Positions 1-7,392 are shown, counted from the first letter of the stretch. The stretch is 9,950 nt of DNA from Desulfobacteraceae bacterium (GCA_013203065.1 JABMQV010000133.1:1-9950); one strand, 5' to 3'. Notes: a model not told the origin generated them from the sequence alone. A program made the numbers and translations.

Positions 1-138
1 ATAGTTTGCGATATGGATGGCGAATACGATGTCATCTTCCGGAAGGGCCGGTTGGTGGGAGGCGTGTCTTCAGTTGATGACCGCTTACTGGCCATTGAAG
101 CGGCGATCGATTTGTGGCGGCAACTGCCTCAAGAATAG
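1..138 (+). CDS. 3' end of an unrecognised gene (partial)
   Basis: The first reading frame is open from the window edge to a TAG at 136-138 and encodes the last 45 residues of a protein. The visible segment begins IVCDMDGEYDVIF, continues with a Gly-rich turn (GRLVGG), and ends in a probable amphipathic helix (RLLAIEAAIDLWRQL). There is no cysteine cluster, membrane segment or motif that I can tie to a family. The start and most of the gene lie outside the window. It runs in the same direction as the following aldo/keto reductase gene, 102 bases away, so it could be the preceding member of the same cluster, but the intervening inverted repeats may separate them. Coding status rests on the open frame and ordinary codon use only. 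Confidence 0.55.
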   Translation: MVCDMDGEYDVIFRKGRLVGGVSSVDDRLLAIEAAIDLWRQLPQE

Positions 139-173
139 ACGGAGGGATTTCGAGTTTCCATATTCGGATTTGG

Positions 174-209
174 CCTGAACATGACCTTTCGTTCAGGAAC
201 CATCTGAAC
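174..209. promoter_or_regulatory. Cluster of CTGAAC/GTTCAG inverted repeats upstream of the aldo/keto reductase
   Basis: CCTGAAC at 174-180 pairs perfectly with GTTCAGG at 191-197 across a 10-base loop. GTTCAG at 191-196 can instead pair with CTGAAC at 204-209 across a 7-base loop. The two pairings exclude each other. No T-run follows, so a simple terminator is unlikely. It lies 32 bases before the start codon of the aldo/keto reductase and could be an operator with three half-sites or an RNA switch in the leader. The function is inferred only from position and symmetry. Confidence 0.35.
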
Positions 210-227
210 CTTACCATGATTTCGAAT

Positions 228-232
228 GGAGG
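228..232 (+). promoter_or_regulatory. Ribosome binding site of the aldo/keto reductase
   Basis: GGAGG sits 8 bases before ATG 241. An earlier in-frame ATG at 226 overlaps this site and has no Shine-Dalgarno sequence of its own, so 241 is the better start. That choice also puts the twin-arginine motif at residues 9-15, where Tat signals normally lie. Confidence 0.75.
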
Positions 233-240
233 AAACAAGG

Positions 241-1503
241 ATGTCAAAAAGAGAAAAGGCTTGTTCTCGCAGAGACTTTTTTAAAATTACAGGTGCTGCC
301 GGGCTTGGATCTATCTTTGCCACAATGGGAAACCTTGCAGCGGCTTCTAATAAATCTGTATCAAGAAATTTAGGGAAAATAGTGGTTCCAACCCGGCCTT
401 TCGGACAAACCGGGGTTAATGTTCCCATACTCGCCTTTGGAGGGACTCAAAACCTAGAATCAAAACAGCGCCTGTTACGGCAAGCCGTTAAAATGGGGGT
501 GACCTATTGGGACACGGCACGCACTTACGCAGGAGGAACCAGCGAAGAGGGAATGGGAAAATATTTTGATAGATACCCTGAGGATCGAAAGAAGATATTC
601 CTGGTCACGAAAACGCCATCTTCCGATCCCGATAGAATGACCCGACACCTCGAAACTTCCTTGGAAAGACTGAAAACTTCCCATATTGATCTCTTTTTTA
701 TCCACAAAGTTTCGGACGTGAGGGATGAAGTCAACCCGACAACCAAGGCATGGGCTGAAAGGGCAAAGGAGAAGGGCAAGATTCGTTTCTTTGGCTTTAG
801 TACCCACAAGAATATGGAAGAATGCTTACTGGAGGGGGCCAAGTTGGGATGGATCGATGGAATTATGACCAGCTACAATTACCGGTTAATGCACAAAGAT
901 TCCATGAAAAGGGCTGTGGATGCGTGTGTTGAGGCCGGTATCGGTCTCACCGCCATGAAAACACAAGCCGGGTTTTTTGCAAGCTTTTATGCGGATACAG
1001 GCAAAGAAAATGAAACGGCTTTAAAACTCACCGAGCAATTTATGGAAAAGGGATTTACCCCTGAACAGGCGAAACTGAAAGCTGTCTGGGAGAATCCTCA
1101 TATAGCCAGCATCTGTTCTAAAATGTCAAATATGACCATTTTGCAGGCGAATGTGGCCGCTGCCGTAGGCAAGACCAAATTATCCTTTCAAGACGAACGG
1201 CTTCTGGAACAATACGCACGGGAAACCGCATCCGGGTATTGTGCAGGCTGCGCCAATTTGTGTGAGACAGCGGTTGAGGGAAACATTCCCATCAGCGACA
1301 TCCTGCGGTACCTTATGTATTATGACAATTACGGGAACCATGAACAGGCCGTCAGGCTCTTTAATGAAATCCCAAGTATGACGCGGAGACGTTTGGCGGG
1401 GTTTGATTATTCAAAAGCAGAGCATCTCTGCCCACAGAAAATGCCCATTGCCAAACTCATGGAAAAGACGGTTGGAAAATTCACGAAGTATGCAGTGGGA
1501 TAA
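241..1503 (+). CDS. Tat-exported aldo/keto reductase with C-terminal cysteine cluster
   Basis: A 420-residue NAD(P)H-dependent oxidoreductase of the aldo/keto reductase superfamily, which reduces carbonyls or oxidises alcohols on a TIM barrel. The N-terminus carries a twin-arginine signal: SRRDFFK at residues 9-15, then a hydrophobic, Ala/Gly-rich segment to about residue 35, implying folded export or membrane attachment. The usual catalytic tetrad is visible: Asp91 and Tyr96 (WDTARTY), Lys124 (LVTKTP) and His155 (FFIHK). The C-terminal part has Cys334, Cys337 and Cys341 (CAGCANLC) and a distant Cys397 before Pro, resembling the [4Fe-4S] tail of Fe-S aldo/keto reductases but spaced differently. 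It is first in a run of five same-strand genes. The family is well supported; the substrate is unknown. An Fe-S centre would fit Tat export of a cofactor-loaded enzyme. Confidence 0.88.
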   Translation: MSKREKACSRRDFFKITGAAGLGSIFATMGNLAAASNKSVSRNLGKIVVPTRPFGQTGVNVPILAFGGTQNLESKQRLLRQAVKMGVTYWDTARTYAGGTSEEGMGKYFDRYPEDRKKIFLVTKTPSSDPDRMTRHLETSLERLKTSHIDLFFIHKVSDVRDEVNPTTKAWAERAKEKGKIRFFGFSTHKNMEECLLEGAKLGWIDGIMTSYNYRLMHKDSMKRAVDACVEAGIGLTAMKTQAGFFASFYADTGKENETALKLTEQFMEKGFTPEQAKLKAVWENPHIASICSKMSNMTILQANVAAAVGKTKLSFQDERLLEQYARETASGYCAGCANLCETAVEGNIPISDILRYLMYYDNYGNHEQAVRLFNEIPSMTRRRLAGFDYSKAEHLCPQKMPIAKLMEKTVGKFTKYAVG

Positions 1504-1562
1504 ATCCCAGTCATGTGGAAGCGGATGTGGGACAAGCGTATCAATCATAAAGGGAGAAAATC

Positions 1563-3878
1563 ATGGGGTTAAGAGAGTTAAACGTTGATCTTACCGGGGA
1601 ACACGTCGCACTTTGGGATTCAACAAGGAAATTCATGAGCGAGGTCTGGCGGCCGGCTGCTGCAGCGTTGGATCAGCTCGCAGATCCACAGGATGTCATC
1701 GCCGAAGACTCGGTTTTGTGGGAGGTGTTTCGAAAAAGCTACGAGTTGGGTTACCACAGGATGACGTTCCCAAAAGATGTGGGCGGATTGGAGATGGACG
1801 CCTTGAGCGGGGCCCTGGTGGCGGAACTCATGGGATGGGCGGCCCCGGACCTGGCAGTGAGCCTCGGAGTATGTTCCATACCCTTTGCCTGGTCAATGTT
1901 CTCCCCTGAACCCGAACTGCAGGAACTGACCAAGAAATTCTGCGCCGATAGGGAAGGCAAAATGACGGGTTGTTGGGCAATCACCGAACCGGATCATGGA
2001 TCCGATTGGATAATAATGGATAGCGAAGGGTCACAGGACCCGGCCCGTGCGCCCCAGGTGAGGGCTGTCCTGGATGGAGATCATTACGTGATCAATGGCC
2101 AGAAATCCTCCTGGGTCAGCAACGGAACCTTTGCCACCCATGCGGCCCTCTGGCTGTCTCTGGATCCCTCAAAGGGGATGGACGGGGGTGGCATCGCCGT
2201 CATCCCCCTTGATCTGCCGGGCATCTCACGGGGAAAACCCCTTAATAAAATGGGCCAGCGTGCCCTGAATCAGGGCGAGATTTTTTTTGACAATGTGAGG
2301 ATACCAAAGAGCATGATGGTGGCCCAGGACCCGGTGACGTTTAAGCTGTTCTCCAATGGCCAGCTGACCATGGCCAACGGGGGTATGGCGCTCGTCTTTG
2401 CCGGTACGGCCCTGGCAGCCCTCGAATATGCCCTCCAATATGCCAAGACAAGGGTTCAGGGTGGAAAAGCGATCATTCATCATCAGAACATTCAACTAAA
2501 GATCTTTGATATGTTCGCCTCAGTCGAGGCGGCACGTTCCCTGGCCCGAAGGCAGGCCATTTACAATAAGGCCTTGATTGATCAAATGCAGCCGCCCGCG
2601 CCCCATTACGCCATGGCCGCAAAAATCTTCTGTACTGAGACGGCATTCCGGGTGGCCAGCGAGGCAATCCAGATTTTTGGCGGATACGGACTTTCCAGGG
2701 AATACCCTGTAGAGAAAATTTTTCGGGATGCCCGGGCCGCCCTGATTGAAGATGGCACCAATGAAACCCTGGCACTTGGCGGCGCAGATAAGCTGGCAAA
2801 GGGGAATGACAAATGGGTCGTCAAGGAAGGGGTTTCCCAGACACCCTCCGGGCCTGTTGAGACAGATGGAATCACCTGGGAGGAATTCAAACCGATTGTC
2901 CGTCCCGAACCAGGGACCGTGCATATGGGTGTAATGAAGGCCGATCCGGAAAAATGTACCCATTGCGGATTGTGTCTCCAGAACTGCCCGTTTCAGGCAT
3001 GGGAGATGGATGAAGATGAAGTCCCCCGGATGAAAGAAGAATACGAATGTTTTAGCTGCTACAACTGTATGGCCGCTTGCCCCGCGGATGCGATCTCCAT
3101 TGTGGCGTCCTATCATGTGGATTCGGGTTTTTTTAAGACCGAACCCCATGCCCTGTCTGCCAAATTGCCCTATGAACCCAAAGACGAAGGCGGCAACCCG
3201 GCGAAGTGGACCGTTGTGGAACAGACCATTTTTGAACGCCGAAGCGTCCGTAATTTCAAACCGGACCCGGTGCCCGAGCCGCTGATTCGAAGGGTGTTGG
3301 AAGCGGGCCGTTTCGCCCCCAGCAGTGGAAACTGCCAGTGCTGGAAATTTATTGTGGTCACAGACAAGGCCCTGATCAATGAACTCAATGAGGCATGTTA
3401 TGGTATATTGAGCATGTTTTACACGACTTACTCTAACGACGCCATGGTAAAGGCCCTCCTCCCCATGTACCAGCAAGACCCGCAGCCCGGGTTGTTCGAT
3501 CCGCGCATCATCGTGGGCGGAGCCAAGAGCATCTATGTAAAGAATGCTCCGGTCTTTCTCAATGCTCCGGTCATTATTTTTGTGGCCTGTGACGAACGGG
3601 CCATCGGGGGCCCCCAGATTCAAGCGGGTATTGCCGGACAAAACATGAATCTCGCAGCCAAGTCACTTGGGTTAGGGTTCTGCTGGAACGGTTTCAGCCA
3701 GGTGATCGAAATGATCCCGGATGTAAAGGAGAAGCTGGGCCTGAAAGATTCCTGGAAGATAAATACGGCCATGGTGCTTGGATACCCCGCCTTTAAACAG
3801 GAGGGGATCGTTCCAAGGGAGTTCCGTCCAGTCACGTGGTTCAGGGAAGGTGGCCATGGCCCCGAGATTGAAGAATAG
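1563..3878 (+). CDS. Acyl-CoA dehydrogenase / 2[4Fe-4S] ferredoxin / nitroreductase fusion
   Basis: One uninterrupted frame encodes 771 residues in three parts. Residues 1 to about 415 are an FAD acyl-CoA dehydrogenase: flavin-binding-type motif WAITEPDHGSD at 138-148 and the C-terminal signature IFGGYGLSREYPVEKIFRDA at 371-390. The segment IEDGTNE (395-401) carries the usual catalytic position, with Asp397 where classical enzymes have Glu before Gly. Residues 455-515 form a two-cluster ferredoxin: Cys465, 468, 471, 475 and Cys496, 499, 502, 506, each set ending in CP. Residues about 552-760 are an FMN nitroreductase domain, with ERRSVRNFKPDP at 558-569 and APSSGNCQCWKF at 585-596. GGGAG at 1552-1556 supports the start. 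The reaction would be alpha,beta-dehydrogenation of an acyl-CoA, or the reverse, with electrons possibly routed FAD to Fe-S to FMN; that route is inference. No signal peptide is visible, so it should be cytoplasmic. Confidence 0.92.
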   Translation: MGLRELNVDLTGEHVALWDSTRKFMSEVWRPAAAALDQLADPQDVIAEDSVLWEVFRKSYELGYHRMTFPKDVGGLEMDALSGALVAELMGWAAPDLAVSLGVCSIPFAWSMFSPEPELQELTKKFCADREGKMTGCWAITEPDHGSDWIIMDSEGSQDPARAPQVRAVLDGDHYVINGQKSSWVSNGTFATHAALWLSLDPSKGMDGGGIAVIPLDLPGISRGKPLNKMGQRALNQGEIFFDNVRIPKSMMVAQDPVTFKLFSNGQLTMANGGMALVFAGTALAALEYALQYAKTRVQGGKAIIHHQNIQLKIFDMFASVEAARSLARRQAIYNKALIDQMQPPAPHYAMAAKIFCTETAFRVASEAIQIFGGYGLSREYPVEKIFRDARAALIEDGTNETLALGGADKLAKGNDKWVVKEGVSQTPSGPVETDGITWEEFKPIVRPEPGTVHMGVMKADPEKCTHCGLCLQNCPFQAWEMDEDEVPRMKEEYECFSCYNCMAACPADAISIVASYHVDSGFFKTEPHALSAKLPYEPKDEGGNPAKWTVVEQTIFERRSVRNFKPDPVPEPLIRRVLEAGRFAPSSGNCQCWKFIVVTDKALINELNEACYGILSMFYTTYSNDAMVKALLPMYQQDPQPGLFDPRIIVGGAKSIYVKNAPVFLNAPVIIFVACDERAIGGPQIQAGIAGQNMNLAAKSLGLGFCWNGFSQVIEMIPDVKEKLGLKDSWKINTAMVLGYPAFKQEGIVPREFRPVTWFREGGHGPEIEE

Positions 3879-3917
3879 CCGTTTCCGAGGTTTCACCCAA
3901 AACGCTTTTTACTTCCC

Positions 3918-3923
3918 AGGAGA
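3918..3923 (+). promoter_or_regulatory. Ribosome binding site of the acyl-CoA ligase
   Basis: AGGAGA lies 7 bases before ATG 3931 and decides the start. The same frame is open back to an ATG at 3778, but that would overlap the upstream gene by about 100 bases, add residues unlike the family, and lacks a comparable site. Confidence 0.75.
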
Positions 3924-3930
3924 TCTCAAA

Positions 3931-5517
3931 ATGACGGATACCCCGGAATTCAAATTTTATAGTGAACTCGTGGAATATCAGGCCGAGACGTTGGGCGATA
4001 AACCCTATGTCTTTCACGATGACCAGGTCATCACTTTTGCTCAATTCAACAGGGCCACCTGCAGGGCCGCTAACGGGCTCTCAGAACACGGCGCAAAGCC
4101 GGGAGAAGGTGTGGCCATCCTCATGAATAACTGCGTTGAGTATTTGCATCTTTTCTATGGGCTGCCCAGGGCGGGGTTTTACAGCGTTCCGGTCAATGTG
4201 GCCCTAAAAAAAGAGGGTCTGCGTTTTATACTGACCAACTCCGATGTCAAGTACCTTGCTGTTGACGATACCCTGTACCCCAAAGTGGCGGAACTGGGAG
4301 AACAGGTGGGTGGCATTGAAAAGGTATTTGTGCGCCGGACCTCTGAGGCATCTTTACCGCAAGGAGTAGTTGATCTGGAGACCTTGTGGGAGGTTTCTCC
4401 TGAAAAACCCCACCACACGCCCGATCCGGATGCCATTACCTTCCTGATGTATACCTCTGGGACCACAGGCTTTCCAAAAGGGGTTGTGAACAGAAACCGC
4501 AGTGCAAACATCCAGGGCATGATGGGGCTTTGCGCCTTTATTTACAAACCCGATGATATCCTCTATACCGCCCTACCCCTTTTTCATGCCAATGCCCTCA
4601 TCCTCACGGCCTGCTTTTCCATGGCCGCCGGGGTTCCCTTTGGACTGGAACACAAATTCTCCGCATCCGGGTTCTGGGACTCTGTCAGACGCTATGGCGG
4701 GACTGCCTTCAACGCCCTCGGGGCCATGGTGCCCATCCTTATGAACCAGCCGGAAAGATCGGCCGATGCCGATAACCCCGTCCGCATGGTGCTGACCTCG
4801 GCCTGCCCCGCCAACCTCTGGGAACCATTTGAAAAACGATTTGGTGTGAAAATCATGGAAGGCTACGGGGCAGTGGACGGAGGCGGCGTCCTCATCATGA
4901 ATTTCGGTGACGCGCCCGTGGGTTCAATGGGCAAACCCATCAATGTCAGCGAATGGAAACTGGTGGATAACAACGGGAGAGAGGTCCCCCAAGGGGAGAC
5001 AGGTGAACTGATAACCAAGATCACGGACAAGAAAAGCGGTGGGGTGGAATACTACAAGAACCCCGAGGCCTCAAAAGAAAAAGTCCGTGGCGAATGGGTG
5101 CACTCCGGCGACCTCATGTATGCCGACGAGGAAGGCAACTTGTATTTTGTCGATCGCAAGAGCGATTCCATGCGTCGGAGGGGTGAGAATATTTCGTCTT
5201 TCGAGGTGGAAAACGTTGTGGAGAAGCACGCGGACGTAGCAGAATGTGCAGCCTTTGGCGTCCCGTCGGATTTGGGAGAGGATGAGGTGATGATTTGGGT
5301 GAAGCCCAAGCCCGGGAAAAACCTTGATCCCAAAGACCTTATTCGCCATTGTTCAGACAATATGGCCCACTTCATGGTGCCACGATACGTGGACCTCGTT
5401 GATGAAATCCGAAGAACGGAAACACTGAGAATTATAAAGACACGGATGAAAAAACAGGGAGTGACGGAAAGAACCTGGGACCGGGAAAAAGAGATGCCAG
5501 ATTTCAAGGTCAAGTAG
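3931..5517 (+). CDS. AMP-forming acyl-CoA synthetase (CaiC-like ligase)
   Basis: A 528-residue member of the ANL adenylate-forming family, which activates a carboxylic acid with ATP to acyl-AMP and transfers it to CoA. The phosphate-binding loop YTSGTTGFPKG is at residues 174-184. The A5-type motif reads MEGYGAVDG (309-317) rather than the usual YGxTE. HSGD (391-394) and the hinge region DRKSDSMRRRGENIS (408-422) are present. Near the C-terminus, RTETLRIIK (495-503) stands where PRTxTGKxxK is expected, so the usual lysine position holds Arg500 and the nearest lysine is Lys503. Overall layout and length fit the crotonobetaine/carnitine-CoA ligase-like group, but the substrate cannot be read from the sequence. 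It starts 52 bases after the fusion gene, so it probably supplies the CoA ester that the fusion protein oxidises (inference). Confidence 0.88.
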   Translation: MTDTPEFKFYSELVEYQAETLGDKPYVFHDDQVITFAQFNRATCRAANGLSEHGAKPGEGVAILMNNCVEYLHLFYGLPRAGFYSVPVNVALKKEGLRFILTNSDVKYLAVDDTLYPKVAELGEQVGGIEKVFVRRTSEASLPQGVVDLETLWEVSPEKPHHTPDPDAITFLMYTSGTTGFPKGVVNRNRSANIQGMMGLCAFIYKPDDILYTALPLFHANALILTACFSMAAGVPFGLEHKFSASGFWDSVRRYGGTAFNALGAMVPILMNQPERSADADNPVRMVLTSACPANLWEPFEKRFGVKIMEGYGAVDGGGVLIMNFGDAPVGSMGKPINVSEWKLVDNNGREVPQGETGELITKITDKKSGGVEYYKNPEASKEKVRGEWVHSGDLMYADEEGNLYFVDRKSDSMRRRGENISSFEVENVVEKHADVAECAAFGVPSDLGEDEVMIWVKPKPGKNLDPKDLIRHCSDNMAHFMVPRYVDLVDEIRRTETLRIIKTRMKKQGVTERTWDREKEMPDFKVK

Positions 5518-5647
5518 AAAATCCCATGGTCTGTTGAATGGTTGTCCAGATAGAGGTTCAAGGCCGGAAAACAGCGGTTTTTTGAAATTTGGGAGGTCTT
5601 TTCTTAACATCAACAAGGTCTTTTTTAATATGATTGGAGGTAACCTG
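5518..5647. other. Gap between ligase and SDR genes, no gene seen
   Basis: This 130-base spacer is the longest inside the five-gene run. It is AT-rich towards its 3' end and holds no strong hairpin followed by a T-run, so I see no good terminator. A weak 5-base stem AAAAC/GTTTT occurs before a T-run near 5570-5582, which is too weak to call. A new promoter for the SDR gene is possible but no convincing -35/-10 pair was found. Confidence 0.4.
5636..5640 (+). promoter_or_regulatory. Ribosome binding site of the SDR gene
   Basis: GGAGG lies 7 bases before ATG 5648. The frame stays open upstream to an ATG at 5534, but the extra 38 residues are unlike SDR sequence and that ATG has no good ribosome site. 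Starting at 5648 puts the first beta strand of the Rossmann fold near residue 7, as usual for the family. Confidence 0.8.
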
Positions 5648-6475
5648 ATGGCACAGTTCAAGGATAAAGTCGCGATTGTGACCGGTGCGGGTTCCGGTAT
5701 AGGACGTGCCCTCGCCCAAGAACTGGCTGGACGAGGGGCCAACGTTATCCTCACTGATGTAAGCGCCTCCGCAGTGCAAGAAAACGCTGAATTACTAGCA
5801 AGAACAGGCTATCGATCATCAGCTGTAACAGTCGACGTTTCAGACTACGATGCAGTCAAGAAATTGGTTGAAAATACTGCTGCCAGACACGGTAAACTGG
5901 ATTATATGTTCAACAACGCAGGTATTGCTGTGGGCGGCGAGGTTCGAGATTGCTCGATTGATGACTTTCGAGACGTGCTCAACGTTAATCTTTATGGTGT
6001 CGTCAACGGCATTGCTGCTGCATATCCGATCATGGTAAAGCAGGGTCACGGACATATCATAAACACATCATCCATAGAGGGTTTGATCCCATTTCCGAAT
6101 ACAGTACCCTATGTAGCGAGCAAATACGCTGTGGTGGGGCTCTCAAACGCCCTGAGGATAGAAGGAGAGGATCTCGGTGTTAAGGTCAGTGTTGTTTGTC
6201 CGGGTTATATTAAAACACCGATTTTTCATACCAGTAAAATGATTAAAATTGATCGCAAAAAAATGATAGAATCTCTACCCGAACGTTTTGGGATAACCCC
6301 TGAAAAATGTGCTTTGGCGATCTTGCGTGGCGTTCAACGTAATCAGGCAATCATCGTTGTAACACGGCTTGCAAAATTTCTGTGGGTTTTGCATCGAATC
6401 AGTCCTGTTCTGACACTGCGGATGATGAGACGAGATATCAGAAAATTTCGTGCGGAGATGCGGATTGAAGATTAG
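5648..6475 (+). CDS. Short-chain dehydrogenase/reductase (SDR)
   Basis: A 275-residue classical SDR that oxidises a hydroxyl or reduces a ketone with a nicotinamide cofactor. Cofactor motif TGAGSGIG is at residues 12-19. Asp37 at the end of the second strand (VILTDVS) favours NAD(H) over NADP(H). NNAG is at 89-92, Asn114 follows in NVNLYG, and the catalytic set is Ser142, Tyr155 and Lys159 (YVASK). The tail from about residue 240 alternates hydrophobic and basic stretches (LAKFLWVLHRISPVLTLRMM, then Arg/Lys-rich), which may lie against the membrane; this is a pattern-based guess. It follows the ligase by 130 bases. In context a role as a hydroxyacyl-CoA or alcohol dehydrogenase is plausible, but the substrate is not shown. 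Sampled sequence looks more AT-rich than the preceding two genes. Confidence 0.88.
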   Translation: MAQFKDKVAIVTGAGSGIGRALAQELAGRGANVILTDVSASAVQENAELLARTGYRSSAVTVDVSDYDAVKKLVENTAARHGKLDYMFNNAGIAVGGEVRDCSIDDFRDVLNVNLYGVVNGIAAAYPIMVKQGHGHIINTSSIEGLIPFPNTVPYVASKYAVVGLSNALRIEGEDLGVKVSVVCPGYIKTPIFHTSKMIKIDRKKMIESLPERFGITPEKCALAILRGVQRNQAIIVVTRLAKFLWVLHRISPVLTLRMMRRDIRKFRAEMRIED

Positions 6476-6578
6476 CGTTTTACGGAAATTGCTTGCACAA
6501 TGGTGGCAGATTGAGGCAGAATCTCCGGGTACCGTGTGAATCTTAAATTTTCCTGAGAAACTGAAAGGAGCGTGACAA

Positions 6579-7352
6579 ATGGCAATTCCAACTTACGAAA
6601 TCTATGCCCTCAAGTACGCCGGTCCATTTACCAGGCCGACACCGGTGATGCACTGGTTCCAGGATATGGATAAGAGCATCCAGGTCAATTATTATATCTT
6701 TGCGATTCGCGGGAGGGGTGAGACAATTATCGTTGACTGCGGTTGCGCCCCCAAGTTAGCCAGTGAGCGCGATTTGGCCGGATACGTCAACCCCACCGAG
6801 GTTCTGAAAAGGATCGATATTGTTGCCGAAGAAGTAAAATACGTCGTGGCTACCCATATCCATTTTGACCACATCAGCGGGATTGAATTGTTTCCACAAG
6901 CAACGTTTTTTGTGCAGGAAAGCGAGTTCAATTTTTGGATCCATGATCCGATTGCCAGCAGGGCCCCTTTCCTTTTCGTTACGGACCCGGTGGGAAATCG
7001 TTATCTTTCAGAATTGGAGGGAACGGAAAGACTTCGCCTTATTCGAGGAGATAAAGAGATCTTTCCGGGGATCGAAGTGTTGCTGTGTCCGGGTCATACC
7101 ATCGGCCTTCAAACGATAGCCGTGAACACGGAAAAGGGGGTTGCCATCGTTGGCTCCGACGCGGCGCATATATCTGCCAGTTACCGCACGGACATTCCAA
7201 GTGCGCTGATTACGGATATGATCGCTTGGATGAAGAGTTACGACAAGATTCGGGCAAAGGCATCGTCCATTGATCTGGTTTTTTCAGGCCATGATGTTGA
7301 CCTATTGGATCGTTACCCGAAAGTTGCCGAGGACGTTTCGCGTTTGGTTTAA
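6579..7352 (+). CDS. Metallo-beta-lactamase-fold hydrolase, AHL-lactonase-like
   Basis: A 257-residue metal-dependent hydrolase. The metal-binding signature HIHFDH is at residues 93-98, followed by His173 (PGHTIG), Asp194 (GSDAAH) and His238 (FSGHDVD). Together these are the complete ligand set for a two-metal (usually zinc) site. VDCGCA at 52-57 and the general layout and length recall the N-acyl-homoserine lactonase group (AiiA/AttM type), which also contains other lactonases and esterases. AAAGGAG at 6564-6570 supports the start. It is the last of the five same-strand genes, 103 bases after the SDR. In a CoA-ester cluster it may open a lactone or hydrolyse a ring-cleavage product or thioester rather than quench signals; this is inference. 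No signal peptide is seen, so it should be cytoplasmic. Confidence 0.85.
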   Translation: MAIPTYEIYALKYAGPFTRPTPVMHWFQDMDKSIQVNYYIFAIRGRGETIIVDCGCAPKLASERDLAGYVNPTEVLKRIDIVAEEVKYVVATHIHFDHISGIELFPQATFFVQESEFNFWIHDPIASRAPFLFVTDPVGNRYLSELEGTERLRLIRGDKEIFPGIEVLLCPGHTIGLQTIAVNTEKGVAIVGSDAAHISASYRTDIPSALITDMIAWMKSYDKIRAKASSIDLVFSGHDVDLLDRYPKVAEDVSRLV

Positions 7353-7361
7353 CATTTCAAA

Positions 7362-7391
7362 CTTCGGGAAAAATGCGAAGGTGTTTTGTTG
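7362..7391 (+). terminator. Weak candidate terminator after the MBL gene
   Basis: CTTCG at 7362-7366 can pair with CGAAG at 7376-7380 over a 9-base loop, followed by the T-rich stretch GTGTTTTGTTG. The stem is only 5 base pairs, so it is a weak intrinsic terminator at best. Its position ten bases after the stop codon at the end of a gene run is what makes it worth listing. Confidence 0.3.
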
Positions 7392-7392
7392 A

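Noticed and set aside
2..14. 13-base direct repeat TAGTTTGCGATAT shared with 9846-9858
   Set aside because: A single 13-base match in a 10 kb window is expected by chance; one copy is inside a coding frame, and there is no other sign of element ends.
2520..3641. Long open frame (373 codons) on the - strand
   Set aside because: It lies wholly opposite the fusion gene, whose domains are unmistakable; its translation shows no family motif and it has no ribosome site. It reflects codon bias of the + strand gene.
5052..5561. Open frame of 169 codons on the - strand opposite the ligase
   Set aside because: The ligase hinge and C-terminal motifs are clearly coded on the + strand here, and the opposite frame has no recognisable domain.
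5603..5616. 14-base repeat CTTAACATCAACAA also found at 8323-8336
   Set aside because: AT-rich, without flanking similarity, and close to chance expectation.
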